A stretch of 64,000 nucleotides of DNA from Streptomyces venezuelae (GTDB lineage: Bacteria > Actinomycetota > Actinomycetes > Streptomycetales > Streptomycetaceae): NCBI RefSeq assembly GCF_008642375.1, contig NZ_CP029194.1, positions 620,001 through 684,000 of the forward strand, in the 5' to 3' direction. A model generated the notes under the pieces. The model saw only the letters and a program-made list of their open reading frames with translations. It was not told where the DNA came from and did not search any database. Made by a program: the position numbers and the translations under genes. This document shows positions 44,702 through 53,597 of this stretch, in pieces (the stretch's first letter is position 1; each line of letters starts with the position of its first letter).

Positions 44702-46686
44702 CGGACCTCGGCGGTGACGGTACGGCCGGGGGCCACGCGCGTACGGACGACGGTGTAGGTCGCCCCGTCGATCACCTCGGTGCGCCCCTTCGTGACCACG
44801 CCGTCGACGGAGACGGCGGCGTGGGCGCCGGGGAAGCGGGCCACCCAGGTGTACGGGGCGCTGCCCGAGGTGTGGGTGAGGGTCGAGCGGCGGTCCGTGT
44901 CGTGGCGGAGAGTGAAGGCCGAGTCGCCGACGCGCAGGTCCTCGATGCTCAGCCAGTCCATGCCGGAGGGCAGGCGCGACCGGGTGGCGAGGGTGCGGGC
45001 GGGGGCGTCCGGGGCGACGCCCATCAGGCCCTGGACGGTCTGTCCGACGAGAGTGAAGGAGACCTCGGGGTAGTCGCCGTTGGTGCCCTGGCGGGTGTTG
45101 ACGTGCTGGACATCCTTCTGGGCGTAGATGTGGCGCATCCACTTCCAGGCGGTGTCGGCGCGGTTGTTGGTGAGGAAGGTGTCGGGGAGGTAGGTCAGGG
45201 CCTCGATGTTGCCGGGGCGTCCTTCGCCTTCGGCCTGCCGGTCGATGTAGTCGAGGTACGCCTCGCGCCGGTCCCCGGGGGCGAGGATCTGCTTCATCGG
45301 CATGAACCAGCTGTTCTCCTTGCCCCAGCCGGTCAGGGCTCGTCCGTCGGTGGTGTATCCGCGCACCATGTCGGCGCCCGAACCCGTGCCGCTCCAGGTG
45401 GAGTTGAAGTAGGCCTTGAGGTCGCGGGCCTTGCGCTCGAAGCGGGCGGCGAGCGGGTGGTCGCCCTTGGCGCGGGCGAGCGAGGCCATTGCCCGGTAGG
45501 CCTGGTACTGCGAGCCGATGGCGTCGCCGGCCTCGGCGAGCGGTTCGTCGCTCTGCTCGTTGTAGCTCGCGACGCCACGGAAGATGCCCCTGCCGGTGCC
45601 CTCGGCCACGCTCACCCGGCCGTTGTCCTTCTGCCCGTCGTGGAGGGTGACGAACTCGTCGGTGGCGTGGCGGTAGAACTCCCACAGGGCGGGGTCGTCG
45701 AGGTAGGCGGGGTCGCCGCTCCAGCGGTAGGCCTCCTCGGCCTTCTGGACCAGTTCGAAGGGGGCGGGCACCTCCCGGACGAAGAGGTTCGGGTCGCGGT
45801 AGTCGATGGAGAGGTAGGAGCGGTTGTCGAAGTTGAGGGCCCACACGGGGTAGTAGGCGTGCTCGGCGGTCGCGGAGGCCGCGAAGGCGCGGAGCATCTC
45901 CCTGTTCTCGGTGTGCAGGCCCAGGACACCGGCGCCGGAGAGCTGGTGGGCCATGTCGCGGGAGTAGTAGCCGCTGCGGTTGGCGTAGCCCGCCCAGTAG
46001 GAGGGGGCGTAGACGCCGGTCCCGGTGCCCCCGGTCTGGCGCTCGTCGGCGTCGAGGGGGCCTTCGGTGCCGGGCAGGTGGACCCAGCTGTTGGCCTTGC
46101 TCTTGGCCCAGTCGAAGATCTCGACGATCTCGGGGTCGCTGGAGGAGACGCGGGGGTCGGCGGGAGCGGCCGGGGAGACCATCACGTCGTCGACGTTGAC
46201 CCAGCCCTGACCGGACTCGAAGGCGATCTCCAGCCGGTCCCCGGGGGTGAGCGCGATCCTGCCGAGCGTGTGGCGGCGGTAGTTGGCGGCGGCGGGCAGG
46301 GTCCGCTCGGCGACGGTGGCGCCGTTGACCCGCAGGACGTACCGACCGCCGGCGCCGCCGGTGGCGATCCACGCGGAGACGAGGTAGCCGCCGTGGCCGG
46401 TGGCCGTCACGGTCTGGGAGACCTTCATGCCGCTGCCGGCGTCGAGGTAGGCCTGCCGGCTCCCGGCGTGCGGGTAGTTGCTCCCGACCCCCGTTCCGGA
46501 GGTGAACTCCCACCCCGTACCGCCCTGTTCGAAGCCGGGATCGGCCACGGCCAGCACGGCGGGGGCGGGGGCGGCGGCGGGCGAGTCATCGGAGACGGGC
46601 GGGCCGGCCATCGCCGGGGAGCCGCCCGCGGCGAGGGAGGCGAGCAGGGCGACGGCGGACAGCAACGACAGGCGGGAACGCGTCAT
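44698..46686 (-). CDS. Secreted (alpha/alpha)-barrel glycosidase-like protein with N-terminal CBM-like domain
   Basis: The 662-residue exported protein has a signal peptide (about 1-28), a jelly-roll CBM4/9-like domain at about 45-175 (VADPGFEQGGTGWEF, then GWVNVDDVMV) and a catalytic-type domain at about 185-560. The latter looks like a six-hairpin glycosidase: TAEHAYYPVWALNFDNRSYL, FVREVPAPFELVQKAEEAYR, GRGIFRGVASYNEQSDEPLA, NTRQGTNGDYPEVSFTLVGQ. A C-terminal beta domain (about 570-662) closes it. I cannot place it in a CAZy family with confidence. ATG 46686 follows GGGAGAG. Its promoter is back to back with that of the ABC/GH36/LacI operon, so it likely releases the sugar that operon imports. 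Confidence 0.7.
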   Translation of the reverse strand: MTRSRLSLLSAVALLASLAAGGSPAMAGPPVSDDSPAAAPAPAVLAVADPGFEQGGTGWEFTSGTGVGSNYPHAGSRQAYLDAGSGMKVSQTVTATGHGGYLVSAWIATGGAGGRYVLRVNGATVAERTLPAAANYRRHTLGRIALTPGDRLEIAFESGQGWVNVDDVMVSPAAPADPRVSSSDPEIVEIFDWAKSKANSWVHLPGTEGPLDADERQTGGTGTGVYAPSYWAGYANRSGYYSRDMAHQLSGAGVLGLHTENREMLRAFAASATAEHAYYPVWALNFDNRSYLSIDYRDPNLFVREVPAPFELVQKAEEAYRWSGDPAYLDDPALWEFYRHATDEFVTLHDGQKDNGRVSVAEGTGRGIFRGVASYNEQSDEPLAEAGDAIGSQYQAYRAMASLARAKGDHPLAARFERKARDLKAYFNSTWSGTGSGADMVRGYTTDGRALTGWGKENSWFMPMKQILAPGDRREAYLDYIDRQAEGEGRPGNIEALTYLPDTFLTNNRADTAWKWMRHIYAQKDVQHVNTRQGTNGDYPEVSFTLVGQTVQGLMGVAPDAPARTLATRSRLPSGMDWLSIEDLRVGDSAFTLRHDTDRRSTLTHTSGSAPYTWVARFPGAHAAVSVDGVVTKGRTEVIDGATYTVVRTRVAPGRTVTAEVR

Positions 46687-46726
46687 GAGGGTCTCTCCCG
46701 GATCGGGTCAGGTCGGGGCGCGCGGC

Positions 46727-46756
46727 ACGCTAGCAACAGTCGGCGAAGGATTGCAA
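46727..46756 (-). promoter_or_regulatory. Promoter of the secreted glycosidase with ATTGCAAT element
   Basis: On the minus strand TTGCAA (46756-46751) and TAGCGT (46732-46727) are 18 nt apart. The -35 hexamer is the centre of the palindrome ATTGCAAT (46750-46757). A repressor on this element would block the promoter. Confidence 0.5.
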
Positions 46757-46808
46757 TGATCTCGACATCAATCAACAGTTGGTCGAGCTGAAAGTTTTCA
46801 TTGAAGCA

Positions 46809-46838
46809 TTGCAAGTTGAACGGGCCGCCTTGTAATGT
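46809..46838 (+). promoter_or_regulatory. Promoter of the ABC/GH36/LacI operon with CATTGCAAG element
   Basis: TTGCAA (46809-46814) and TAATGT (46833-46838) are 18 nt apart, the same geometry as the opposing promoter. The shared TTGCAA core, spaced 58 bp centre to centre, is the best candidate for the operon's own LacI protein. Confidence 0.5.
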
Positions 46839-46882
46839 CCGGCTCCGTCACGACCGCGACGAAGCGAGCGAGGGGATCCGCC

Positions 46883-48268
46883 ATGACGGACCAGCAGAGT
46901 GGAAGACAGCCGGGACGCCGGCAGGTACTGCGCGGGGGCAGCGCCCTGGCGGCGGCCGGACTCGGCCTCACCGGCCTGACGGCGCTCACCGGCTGCTCGG
47001 GCAGCGGCGACACCGGCGCGGGCGGCTCGGGCGGCGCCGGCGATCCGCGCAAGGGGAAGATCACGGTCTGGTCCTGGCAGGGCCCGGCGGCCGAACTCAA
47101 GGCCCTGATACCGGACTTCAACAAGTCCCACCCGGACATCCAGGTGACCGTCGAGGACATCGGCAACCCCGCGATCTGGGACAAGATCACGACCGGCCTC
47201 GCCGCCGGCGGCCAAGGCCTCGCCGACGTCCTGCACATCGGCGTCGACTACCTGCCCGGCTATGTCGAGCGCTTCCCCGGCGGCCTCGCCGACCTCGCCC
47301 CACTGGGCGCCACCGCCCACAAGGACGCCTTCGCCGCCGGTCTCTGGCAGACCGTCTCCCCCGATGGCAAGCGGGTGAACGCCCTTCCGTGGGAAGCCAA
47401 TTCGGCGGGCTTCTACTACCGGTCCGACCTCTTCGAACGCGCCGGGGTCGACGTCGGGGCGCTCCAGACCTGGGACGAGACGATCGAGGCAGGCAAGCAG
47501 CTCAAGGCCCGCACGGGCGCCCACCTCCTCGGCATCGACAAGCCGGCCTCGCAGCCCGACGCCGCCAACTTCTTCCAGATGCTCCTCCAGCTCCAGGGCG
47601 CCTTCTACTTCGACCTGGAGGGCCGCATCACCCTGGACTCGCCGGAGGCCGTCCGGGCGATGACGCTCATCAAGACCATGAACGACGCCGGGCTCGTCAG
47701 CAATCTGGCCGGCGGCTGGAACGCCCTGATGAGCTCCCTGAAGAAGGGCACCGCCGCCGTCCTGCCCTGGCCCACCTGGTTCGGCGGGATCATCGAGGAG
47801 CAGGTGCCCGAGGAGGCCGGCAAGTGGAAGGTCCGGCTGCCCCCGGCCGTGCGCCGCGGCGGCCCCACCGCGGCCACGGTGAACTCCACGCACCTCGCGG
47901 TCGCCGGGAGCAGCAAGCAGCAGGCGGCGGCCTGGTCCTTCGTCGAGTTCGCGCTGACCCGCCCCGCCTCCCAGGTGCGGATCTACCGGGGCAAGGGCAT
48001 CGCGCCCGCGCTCCTCAAGGCGTACGACGACTCGGTCTTCCACGAGCCGTCGGCCTTCTTCGGCGGGCAGCGCAAGGGCGAGATCTTCCTCGGCGCGCTC
48101 AGGGCGCCCGGCTCCGCCGTGAACTACACCGCCGACTACGCCCGCGCCCTGAAGCTCGTCACCGACGCCCAGTCGAAGGTCCTGCTGAAGGGCGCCGACC
48201 CGGCGAAGGTCCTCGGCGAGGCGGCGAGCGAGCTGGCCCGCCAGACCGGCCGGAAGAACGTGCGATGA
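46883..48268 (+). CDS. Sugar ABC transporter solute-binding lipoprotein (family 1)
   Basis: The 461-residue protein has a twin-arginine-type lipoprotein signal: PGRRQVLRGGSALAAAGLGL leading to LTALTGC with the lipidated Cys38. The mature part is a family 1 extracellular solute-binding fold (ITVWSWQGPAAELKALIPDF, ADVLHIGVDYLPGYVERFPG, ALPWEANSAGFYYRSDLFER), as in CUT1 oligosaccharide importers. ATG 46883 has AGGGGAT 6-8 nt upstream. The ligand is probably an alpha-galactoside or a plant/microbial oligosaccharide, judged from the GH36-type enzyme in the operon. The stop overlaps the first permease start by 4 nt. Confidence 0.88.
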   Translation: MTDQQSGRQPGRRQVLRGGSALAAAGLGLTGLTALTGCSGSGDTGAGGSGGAGDPRKGKITVWSWQGPAAELKALIPDFNKSHPDIQVTVEDIGNPAIWDKITTGLAAGGQGLADVLHIGVDYLPGYVERFPGGLADLAPLGATAHKDAFAAGLWQTVSPDGKRVNALPWEANSAGFYYRSDLFERAGVDVGALQTWDETIEAGKQLKARTGAHLLGIDKPASQPDAANFFQMLLQLQGAFYFDLEGRITLDSPEAVRAMTLIKTMNDAGLVSNLAGGWNALMSSLKKGTAAVLPWPTWFGGIIEEQVPEEAGKWKVRLPPAVRRGGPTAATVNSTHLAVAGSSKQQAAAWSFVEFALTRPASQVRIYRGKGIAPALLKAYDDSVFHEPSAFFGGQRKGEIFLGALRAPGSAVNYTADYARALKLVTDAQSKVLLKGADPAKVLGEAASELARQTGRKNVR

Positions 48269-49191
48269 CACCGAGCACGCCCGCGGCGGCCGTGTCCCGC
48301 CCCGCCGCACCCCGCCGCTCCGCGCGCCGGCGCGGGCGGTGGGGCACGGCCGCCCCGTACCTCTTCGTCCTGCCCGCGGTGCTGCTCTTCGCCGGGTTCA
48401 AGCTCTACCCCATCGCCTGGTCGTTCCTTCTCAGCCTGCACCGCACGGTGGGCGGCACCGAGACCTTCGTGGGCGCCGACAACTACCTGCGCCTCGCCGA
48501 CGACCCGCTGTTCTGGACCGCGCTGCGCAACACCGGCGTGATCCTCGTCGTGCAGGTGCCGCTGATGCTGGCGCTCGCCACCGGGCTCGCGGTCGCCCTC
48601 GACTCCACCCTGCTGCGCGGGCGGCCCGTCTTCCGGCTCGGCTTCTTCCTGCCGATGGTCACCGGCCTCGTCGCGTACGGCATCGTCTTCTCCGTCCTCC
48701 TCAACGAGGAGTACGGGCTCGTCAACTGGCTGCTCGGCCTCGTCGGCATCGACCCGGTGCCCTGGCTGACCGAGGGGCTGTGGGCCCGGATCTCCCTGGG
48801 CCTCGCGCTGACCTGGCACTACACCGGCTACAACGCCGTGATCCTGCTCGCCCGGCTGCAGACGATCCCGCGCGAGCTGTACGACGCCGCCGCAGTCGAC
48901 GGCGCCGGGGCACTCGGCGCCTTCCGGCACGTCACGCTGCCCGGGCTGCGGCCGGCGCTGCTGCTCACGACGGTCCTGTCCACGATCGGCACGCTCCAGC
49001 TCTTCGACGAGCCGTACGTCCTCACCGGAGGCGGGCCCGACAACGCGACCCTGACCATCGGCGTGTACCTCTACCAGAACGCCTTCAAGTACTTCGACTT
49101 CGGCTACGCCTCCGCCGTCGCCTACGCCCTCACGGTCCTCGTCGGAGTCCTCGGCATGATCCAGTTCCGCCTGCTCGGGGAGAAGTCGTGA
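48265..49191 (+). CDS. CUT1 sugar ABC transporter permease 1
   Basis: The 308-residue MalF-like permease has six hydrophobic helices after a basic leader (PAAPRRSARRRGRWGTA). The ATPase-contact EAA loop is ELYDAAAVDGAGALGAFRHV, followed by TLPGLRPALL. Like other Streptomyces CUT1 systems, the operon has no ATPase gene. The shared ATPase MsiK, encoded elsewhere, probably energises it. Coupled by 4-nt overlaps on both sides. Confidence 0.92.
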   Translation: MTPSTPAAAVSRPAAPRRSARRRGRWGTAAPYLFVLPAVLLFAGFKLYPIAWSFLLSLHRTVGGTETFVGADNYLRLADDPLFWTALRNTGVILVVQVPLMLALATGLAVALDSTLLRGRPVFRLGFFLPMVTGLVAYGIVFSVLLNEEYGLVNWLLGLVGIDPVPWLTEGLWARISLGLALTWHYTGYNAVILLARLQTIPRELYDAAAVDGAGALGAFRHVTLPGLRPALLLTTVLSTIGTLQLFDEPYVLTGGGPDNATLTIGVYLYQNAFKYFDFGYASAVAYALTVLVGVLGMIQFRLLGEKS

Positions 49192-50024
49192 CCGCCGCCC
49201 GCACCCGCCACCCCGGCCGGAGCATCCTGCTCACCTCCGGGCTCGCCATCGCCCTGGCCGCCGTCGCGGTCCCCTTCTACTGGCTCGCCGTCGGCGCCAC
49301 CCACAGCTCGCAGGACATCTTCGACAGCCCGCCGCCCCTGCTGCCCGGCGGCCACCTCGGGAAGAACCTCGCCACCCTCCAGGAGACGGCCGACTTCGGC
49401 CGGGTCGTGCTCAACTCCCTGGGCATCGCGAGCGTCTACACACTCCTCGCGGGCGCCGTGTGCACCCTCGCCGGCTACGGCTTCGCCACGTACCGCTTCC
49501 GCGGCCGCGAGGCGCTGTTCGGGCTCCTCATGCTCGGCCTGGTGGTGCCCGCGCAGATCACCCTCGTCCCCCTCTTCAAGATGATGGCCGAGCTGCACTG
49601 GCTCAACACCTACCAGGCCGTCATCGCCCCCAATCTGGCCCTGCCCTTCGGCATCTTCCTGATGCGCCAGTCGATGGCGGCCCTGCCCAAGGAGCTGCTC
49701 GACTCGGGCCGGATGGACGGCTGCGGAGAGTTCCGGCTGTTCCTGCGGGTCGCCCTCCCCCCGCTGCGCCCGGCGCTCGCGGCCCTCGCACTGTTCCTCT
49801 TCCTCTACCAGTGGAACGACTTCATCTGGCCGCTGATCGTGCTGCGCGACGACAGCACGTTCACCATCCCGGTGGCGCTCGCCTCCCTCCAGGGACTGGA
49901 CGAGACCGACTACGGCGCCATCCTGGCCGGCACCGCCATCGCCGCCGTACCGATGGCGATCGTCTTCCTCGCGCTCCAGCGCCACTTCGTTTCCGGGCTC
50001 CTCGCGGGCGCGGTGAAGGAATGA
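49188..50024 (+). CDS. CUT1 sugar ABC transporter permease 2
   Basis: The 278-residue MalG-like permease has six helices. Its EAA loop is KELLDSGRMDGCGEFRLFLR followed by VALPPLRPALAALAL, and the C-terminal region FVSGLLAGAVKE is typical of CUT1 inner-membrane partners. In the EAA loop the usual EAA reads DSG, a small deviation. The GTG start overlaps the previous stop (GTGA), and its own stop overlaps the glycosidase start (ATGA). Confidence 0.92.
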   Translation: MTAARTRHPGRSILLTSGLAIALAAVAVPFYWLAVGATHSSQDIFDSPPPLLPGGHLGKNLATLQETADFGRVVLNSLGIASVYTLLAGAVCTLAGYGFATYRFRGREALFGLLMLGLVVPAQITLVPLFKMMAELHWLNTYQAVIAPNLALPFGIFLMRQSMAALPKELLDSGRMDGCGEFRLFLRVALPPLRPALAALALFLFLYQWNDFIWPLIVLRDDSTFTIPVALASLQGLDETDYGAILAGTAIAAVPMAIVFLALQRHFVSGLLAGAVKE

Positions 50025-51805
50025 GTACTTCCGTGAGCATCCCCGTGAAAGAGACCGTGACCACCGCGCACGCGGCCCCCGCCCCCACCGAGCCGCTGCT
50101 CGACGACGTGTCGATCGCCGTCCTCGCCCCCGGCCGCCCGGAGGTCCGCCCCCACTGGGAGCTCACCTCCCTGCCGGGCGGACCCAGGATGCTCTCCGTG
50201 CGGGCCGACGGGGTTCCCGTGGAGATCCGGCTCTCGGTGCCGCTCGGCGACGCGGCGGGCTTCTGGCATCCGCAGGGCGGCTGGCGGCGGACGCTGGTGG
50301 CCGACTGGGAGGGTCTCAGCCGGGTCTGCCTGGTCGACGGGCCGGCCGTCGGCTGCCTGTACGAGCACTCGGGGGCCACCCTCCTCGCGTTCGCCGCGGC
50401 CGACCCGGTCCCCGAGGCCACGGTCCGCTTCGGCGTGTCGGAGGAGAACGACACGCACGTCGTCCATCTGAGCCTCCCCGCCTCCGACGGGCCGCACCGC
50501 CTCCTGCTCGTCCCCCGCGCGCCGTCCGTCGCCGCCGCCATGCGGCCGCTGCGCAGGTGGTTCGCCGCCGCCTTCCCGCCGATGCCGGTGCCGGACGCGG
50601 CCCGCCTCCCCGTGTACTCCACCTGGTACGCCTTCAACCAGGACGTCACCGCCGACGCCGTCGAGGCGCAGGCGGGGCCGGCCGCCGAGCTGGGCTGCGG
50701 GGTGCTCATCCTGGACGACGGCTGGCAGCTCTTCGGCAACGGCCGGGGCTACGCCGGCTGCGGCGACTGGCAGCCGGACCCCGCCAAGTTCCCCGACCTG
50801 GCCGGGCATGTGGCCCGGGTGCGCGAGCGGGGGCTGCGCTATCTCCTCTGGACGGCGCCGCTGCTGCTCGGTCCCGAGGCCGACTGCCACCACCGCTGGG
50901 CGTCCTCGGCGCCCGCGCGGGCCACCGTGCCCGGCGCCTTCGTGCTCGACCCGCGCCTGCCCGACGTCCGCCGGCACGTCGTCGAACTGTGCGTCTCGCT
51001 CGTGCGCGAGTACGGCGTCGACGGGCTCAAGCTGGACTTCCTCGACGAGGCGGCGGTCTACGCGGGCGACGGCGCCGGGGACGTCGGCCTCGCGATGACC
51101 GGGCTGCTCACGGACGTGCGCCGGGCCCTGGAGGCCGTACGGCCCGGGCTGCTGCTCGAACTGCGCCAGCCGTACGTCGGCCCGGGCATGGCACCGTTCG
51201 GGAACATGCTGCGCTCCTTCGACTGCCCGGCGGACGCGACCGCCAACCGGGTGCGGACCCTCGACACCTCGCTGCTCGCCGTGGGCGGGGCCGTCCACTC
51301 CGACATGCTGATGTGGTCCCGCTCCGCGTCGGTCGAGGCGGTGGCCCGCCAGCTGATCGGCTCGCTGCACGCGGTCCCGCAGCTCTCCGTGCGGCTGGAC
51401 GAGGCGCCGCCGGAGCACCTGGCCGCCGTCCGGTTCTGGCTCGGGCGCTGGCGCCGGCACCGGGAGCTGCTGCTGGACGGTCTCGTGGAGCCGGGGCGGC
51501 CGGACGAGCTGTACCCGCTGGTGGTGGCGGCGCGGGGCGACGAGTGCCTGGTGAGCGTGCACGGCGACCGGGTGGTGGAGCTGGACTTCGCCGCGTACCG
51601 CCGCTTCCATCTGGTCAACGGCTCGGACCGGGACCGGGTGATGGTGGACGTCACCGGGGGCGGCGGCCGGGTGGCCGCCCGCGTCCACGGGCCGGACGGC
51701 CGTATGATGGATGATCCGCTGGCGCTCCTGCCGGAAGGGCCCCGCCCGCTGGCCGTCCCGCGTGGCGGTCTGGTGTCGCTCGTACTCACGGAAGGACCGC
51801 GATGA
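50021..51805 (+). CDS. GH36-like alpha-galactosidase (clan GH-D)
   Basis: This 594-residue protein has no signal peptide and so acts in the cytoplasm on imported sugar. A beta-rich N-terminal domain (about 25-190) precedes a TIM barrel with LPVYSTWYAFNQDVTADAVE, GVLILDDGWQLFGNGRGYAG (D-D-G-W-Q) and DGLKLDFLDE (334-343), where Asp339 corresponds to the clan GH-D nucleophile. The acid/base Asp would be near FGNMLRSFDCPADATANRVR. C-terminal beta domain from about 490. It is shorter than classical GH36 enzymes (about 700), so exact specificity (alpha-galactosidase or another alpha-glycosidase) is not certain. Coupled to the permease upstream and the LacI gene downstream. Confidence 0.78.
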   Translation: MSTSVSIPVKETVTTAHAAPAPTEPLLDDVSIAVLAPGRPEVRPHWELTSLPGGPRMLSVRADGVPVEIRLSVPLGDAAGFWHPQGGWRRTLVADWEGLSRVCLVDGPAVGCLYEHSGATLLAFAAADPVPEATVRFGVSEENDTHVVHLSLPASDGPHRLLLVPRAPSVAAAMRPLRRWFAAAFPPMPVPDAARLPVYSTWYAFNQDVTADAVEAQAGPAAELGCGVLILDDGWQLFGNGRGYAGCGDWQPDPAKFPDLAGHVARVRERGLRYLLWTAPLLLGPEADCHHRWASSAPARATVPGAFVLDPRLPDVRRHVVELCVSLVREYGVDGLKLDFLDEAAVYAGDGAGDVGLAMTGLLTDVRRALEAVRPGLLLELRQPYVGPGMAPFGNMLRSFDCPADATANRVRTLDTSLLAVGGAVHSDMLMWSRSASVEAVARQLIGSLHAVPQLSVRLDEAPPEHLAAVRFWLGRWRRHRELLLDGLVEPGRPDELYPLVVAARGDECLVSVHGDRVVELDFAAYRRFHLVNGSDRDRVMVDVTGGGGRVAARVHGPDGRMMDDPLALLPEGPRPLAVPRGGLVSLVLTEGPR

Positions 51806-52797
51806 AGGTCGGGATCACCGACGTCGCAGCCCACGCACAGGTCAGCGAGGCCACCGTCAGCCGGGTGATCAACCGGCGGCAGGGCGTGTCGAGGAAGACC
51901 CGCGAGGCGGTCGAGCAGGCGATGGCCGAGCTCGGCTACGAGCGGGTCACGCAGGGGCAACTGGTCGCGGTGGTGACGGAGTTCGTCTCCAACCCGTTCT
52001 TCGCGGACGTCGCCGAGCGGATCGAGTCGGCGCTCGCCCCGCACGGCCTCAAGACCGTGCTCTGCCCCGTCTTCCCCGGCGGCGTGCAGGAGTTGGACTT
52101 CCTCACCTCCCTCGTCGACAAGGGCGTCGCGGCCGTCGTCTTCCTCTCCGCGTCCAACACCGTGGAGGGCGCGGACACGGACAGCTACGAGCTGCTGCGG
52201 CAGCGCCGCGTGCCGTACGTGGGGATCAACGGCGAGTTCGCGGACGGTGTGCCGGCCCCGGTCTTCTCCACCGACGACGCGCTCGCGGCCGAGCTGGCCG
52301 TGGACCATCTGCACCGCCTCGGCCACCGGCGCATCGGCATGGCCTCGGGCCCGGCGGGGAACCGGCCCGCCGACCGGCGCGTGCGGGGCTTCGTCGAGGC
52401 CATGGGCCGGCGCGGGATCGCCGACGCCGAGGAGTGGGTCGTCCGCCAGTCGTACAGCGTGGAGGGCGGGCAGGCCGCGGCCTCCACGCTGGTCGGCCTC
52501 GGCGCCACGGGCATCGTCGCGGCCAGCGACTTCATGGCACTGGGCGCCGTGCGCGGGATCCGCCGCCAGGGCCTGTCCGTGCCGGACGACGTCTCGGTGG
52601 TGGGCTACGACGGCTCGACGGTCACGGAGTTCACCGATCCGGCCCTGACCACGGTCCGCCAGCCCGCGGACCGGCTCGCCCTGGAGGTCGGCCGCAGCGT
52701 CCTGGCCCTGGTCAGCAACCGCGAGGTCCCCACGGGCGAGCTCCTCTTCGACCCGGAGCTCGTCATCCGCGCGTCGACGGGCCCCGCGGCCCGGTAA
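51802..52797 (+). CDS. LacI family transcriptional regulator of the ABC/GH36 operon
   Basis: The 331-residue regulator has a LacI helix-turn-helix (ITDVAAHAQVSEATVSRVIN) and hinge (TREAVEQAMAELGY), then a periplasmic-binding-protein-like sensor domain from about 50 (LVAVVTEFVSNPFFADVAER, then VVGYDGSTVTEFTDPALTTV). The hinge helix lacks the usual N-x-x-A-R-x-L-x-x-x motif: after GYERVTQGQ it runs straight into the sensor, so minor-groove contacts may be reduced. Its ATG overlaps the glycosidase stop by 4 nt, making the regulator the last gene of the operon it probably represses. Confidence 0.88.
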   Translation: MKVGITDVAAHAQVSEATVSRVINRRQGVSRKTREAVEQAMAELGYERVTQGQLVAVVTEFVSNPFFADVAERIESALAPHGLKTVLCPVFPGGVQELDFLTSLVDKGVAAVVFLSASNTVEGADTDSYELLRQRRVPYVGINGEFADGVPAPVFSTDDALAAELAVDHLHRLGHRRIGMASGPAGNRPADRRVRGFVEAMGRRGIADAEEWVVRQSYSVEGGQAAASTLVGLGATGIVAASDFMALGAVRGIRRQGLSVPDDVSVVGYDGSTVTEFTDPALTTVRQPADRLALEVGRSVLALVSNREVPTGELLFDPELVIRASTGPAAR

Positions 52798-52825
52798 GGG
52801 CGCCGACCGGAAAGGGACACGGCCA

Positions 52826-53488
52826 GTGGCGGAGACCGGGAGGACCGGGGCGGCCTCGCTCAGCGCGCGGGCGCGTGAGGCCGTGCTGCAGCGCATCGTC
52901 GACCGGCGGTACGCGCAGGGGGCCCGGCTCGTCGAGCGCGAGGTCGCCGAGGAGCTCGGCATGTCCCGTGTCCCGGTGCGCGAGGCGCTGCGCGCGCTCG
53001 TCGCCGAGGGGCTGCTCGAACTGCTCCCGCACAGCGGGGTGCGCGTCCGCCGGCTGGAGCGGGCCGACGTGGAGCATCTGTACGAGGTGTGGGAACCGCT
53101 GGCGGTCCAGGCCTCGCGGCTCGCGGCGCGGGCCCTGGCGGCGGACGGCGCCGAGAGGCTCGCCGGTCTTGAGGCGGCCCTGCGGCAGGCCGAGTCGGCG
53201 GCCGCGGCGGGCGAGGGGGCGCGGGAGGTGGCCGCCCACACGGCGTTCCACGAGGGCGTCGTGGAGCTGGCGGGCAATCCGCTGCTCGCCCGCACCATGG
53301 AGCAGCTGAGCTGGCAGCTGCGGCTGCTGTTCGGTCTGCGCGAGGAGCCGGCGCACATGCGGGCCCAGCACGCGGAGATGTTCCGGCACATCGCCGCCGG
53401 GGACGCGGAGGCCGCGGCGGCCAGCACGCTGCTGCACGTGCGGGACAGCAGGGCCGTCGCGCTGCGCTCCCTCTTCGGCGACGCCTGA
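52826..53488 (+). CDS. GntR family regulator (FCD/FadR subfamily)
   Basis: The 220-residue regulator has a winged helix-turn-helix with LVEREVAEELGMSRVPVREA and LRALVAEGLLELLPHSGVRV, then an all-helical FCD ligand domain (about 85-215), in which His residues of AAHTAFHEGVVELAGNPLL and metal-site histidines near HAEMFRHIAAGD are kept. FCD regulators sense carboxylic acids or related small molecules via a bound metal. GTG 52826 follows AAAGGGA. Perfect 13-bp inverted copies of a TTGGTATACAA-like site flank the intergenic region just downstream, pointing to control of the next gene. Confidence 0.9.
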   Translation: MAETGRTGAASLSARAREAVLQRIVDRRYAQGARLVEREVAEELGMSRVPVREALRALVAEGLLELLPHSGVRVRRLERADVEHLYEVWEPLAVQASRLAARALAADGAERLAGLEAALRQAESAAAAGEGAREVAAHTAFHEGVVELAGNPLLARTMEQLSWQLRLLFGLREEPAHMRAQHAEMFRHIAAGDAEAAAASTLLHVRDSRAVALRSLFGDA

Positions 53489-53493
53489 GAGTA

Positions 53494-53506
53494 TTTGTAT
53501 ACCAAG
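53494..53506. promoter_or_regulatory. GntR operator, copy 1
   Basis: TTTGTATACCAAG, 5 nt after the GntR stop codon, is the exact reverse complement of copy 2 at 53598-53610. The core GTATAC is a palindrome, as is usual for FadR/FCD-type sites. Confidence 0.7.
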
Positions 53507-53597
53507 ACAAGACTCCACATCACCCCTCGACGCGCGTGAGCGTCGTGAAGTGCGGATTTCGTGGGCTCTCGATCGCACCCTTGTCCCACCTCATCGC

